From positions 1 to 64,000 of the forward strand of contig CAWIGB010000016.1 of the NCBI GenBank assembly GCA_963835375.1: a DNA stretch of 64,000 bases, written 5' to 3'. The notes beneath the pieces are model-generated. The model searched no databases and had not been told where the DNA came from. It saw only the letters and a list, made by a program, of their open reading frames with translations. The position numbers and the translations under genes were made by a program. This DNA comes from Salinisphaera sp963835375. Lineage in GTDB: Bacteria > Pseudomonadota > Gammaproteobacteria > Nevskiales > Salinisphaeraceae. Every line of letters starts with the position of its first letter. Within the stretch, counting starts at the first letter, position 1. Below, piece after piece: positions 62,837 to 64,000 of the stretch.

Positions 62837-64000
62837 TGAGCCTATCCCCTGACCTGCCCGTCGATACCGAGGGCTGGCGCGAGCGCGCCGCCCGCCTGTG
62901 CCCCGAAGGCCGTCATTTCATCGACGGCGATTTCGCGGCATCGGCCGATGGTGCGACTTTCGAAGACATCAACCCGGCAACCGACGAGGCTTTCGCGACC
63001 ATCGCCCGCGGCACGGCGACGGACGTCGATCGCGCGGTCGCCTCGGCCCGGGCGGCGTTCCGCGCCGGCCACTGGTCGCGCATGGCCCCGCGAGAGCGCA
63101 TGGACATTCTCTCGCGCTACGCCGAACTCATCGCGGCCCACACCGACGACTTCGCCCTGCTGGACGTGCTCGACACCGGCAAGCCGGTTCGCAACATGAC
63201 CGACGAGGACGTGCCGGCCAGCGTCACTGCTTCCGGTATTTCGCCGAGACGATCGACAAGATCGAGGGCGCGGTCACCAACACCGCGAGCGACGCCTTCC
63301 ATTACATCCTGCGCGAGCCGCTCGGCGTGGTCGGCTGCATCGTGCCGTGGAATTATCCGTTGATGATGGCGGCCTGGAAGGTCGCGCCGGCGCTCGCCGC
63401 CGGCAACAGCGTGGTGCTCAAGCCGGCCGAACAGTCGCCCCTTGTCGGCCGGCTGATGGCGCAGTTGTTCGTCGAGGCCGGCGGCCCGCCGGGTGTTTTC
63501 AATGTCGTCCAGGGTTACGGCGCCGAGGCCGGCGAAGCGCTGGCGCTGCACCCGACGTGGCCAAGATCGCCTTCACCGGCTCGGTGGAGATCGGCAAGCG
63601 CATGATGATCTATGCCGGCCAGTCGAACATGAAGCGGGTGACCACCGAATGCGGCGGCAAGACGCCGCAGATCCTGATGGCCGATCTCGACGATCTGGAC
63701 ACGGCGGTGGATTACGCGGTCAACGGCATCTTCGCCAACCAGGGCCAGGTCTGCAATGCCGGCTCCCGATTACTGGTGCACCGCGGCATCGCCGAGGATT
63801 TCGTCGAGCGCTTCAGCCAGCGCGCTGCCGCGCTCTATGCGCCGGGCGACCCGCTGGACCCGGCCACGACTCTGGGCTCGTTGATCGATCGCCGCCAGCA
63901 GTCGCGGGTGCTCGACTATATCGATATCGGCCGCCGCGAAGGCGCGCGAGCTGATGCTGGGCGGCGGCGCGCCGGACGGGTTCGACCACGGCGCCTATGT
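62833..64000 (+). pseudogene. aldehyde dehydrogenase, frameshifted and cut by window edge
   Basis: NAD(P)-dependent aldehyde dehydrogenase, N-terminal about 390 residues only. Conserved pieces: FIDGDFAASADGATFEDINP at the start, GCIVPWNYPLMMAAWKVAPA with the catalytic-site Asn, GNSVVLKPAEQSP, IAFTGSVEIGKR, ECGGKTPQI with the general-base Glu, and NQGQVCNAGSRL with the catalytic Cys. Frames change near 63225, 63555 and 63945. Sequence style is nearest to amino- or trimethylaminobutyraldehyde-type dehydrogenases and BetB, but I cannot assign the substrate. It is coupled to the BetI-like gene by a 4-base overlap. Confidence 0.85.

Overview
The window reads as chromosome of a GC-rich, probably marine or halophilic gammaproteobacterium. 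The evidence is a 16S-tRNA-Ile-tRNA-Ala-23S-5S operon with gammaproteobacterial-looking rRNA, an N-type ATPase operon, MdtABC-like RND pumps and quaternary-amine genes. A Salinisphaera-like organism would fit, but that is an impression; a 16S search would settle it. No transposase, phage gene or CRISPR array was found.

Layout. 0.6-3.4 kb: a sulfotransferase-like protein and an MFS carrier. 3.8-6.6 kb: a phosphate block (PPK2, PiT transporter, DUF47 partner). 6.7-8.8 kb: a VOC protein, a zeta-type toxin with ParD-like antitoxin, and a structured inverted-repeat element. 8.8-12.6 kb: a TauE/SafE permease, an orphan sugar-binding protein with a broken signal peptide, a 40-residue basic protein and a 5'-truncated MFS gene. 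12.6-19.3 kb (minus strand): a complete N-ATPase operon atpDCQRBEFAG, with atpA broken by many small indels. 19.9-22.1 kb: a ferredoxin-type reductase and a membrane fatty acid desaturase behind a palindromic site. 22.3-27.6 kb: a CheB-CheR-PAS hybrid and a PAS-GGDEF-EAL protein. 27.7-29.3 kb: a PhyH-type dioxygenase and a damaged PEP-CTERM-like exported protein. 29.9-34.1 kb: a zinc alcohol dehydrogenase, an MFS carrier and a GST. 35.2-40.8 kb (minus strand): the rRNA operon with tandem promoters, boxA elements, processing stem and terminator. 41-43.7 kb: a YdjM-like protein, a DUF2501 protein, a LysE-type exporter and tRNA-Arg(TCG). 44.6-53.7 kb: an OMF-MFP-RND-RND efflux operon. 53.9-64 kb: a probable quaternary-amine catabolic region with a gamma-butyrobetaine hydroxylase-like enzyme, a GlxA-type AraC regulator, an MFS carrier, a GcvT-like enzyme, two phytoene-desaturase-like FAD oxidoreductases, a BetI-like repressor beside a strong palindromic operator, and an aldehyde dehydrogenase that runs off the window.

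The most promising uncharacterised system is the 56.3-64 kb set: two sister FAD oxidoreductases and a folate-type (GcvT) demethylase joined by 4- to 8-bp overlaps, with a carrier, divergent from a BetI-like regulator and an aldehyde dehydrogenase. It looks like an N-methyl amine degradation pathway whose substrate cannot be read from sequence.

Caution: about 15 genes carry frame breaks where both sides still encode well-conserved protein. Six genes with exactly one break have spans of 3n+1, as expected for one inserted base. Such breaks on both strands suggest sequencing or assembly error at least as much as gene decay. I annotate the reconstructed genes and state each break.
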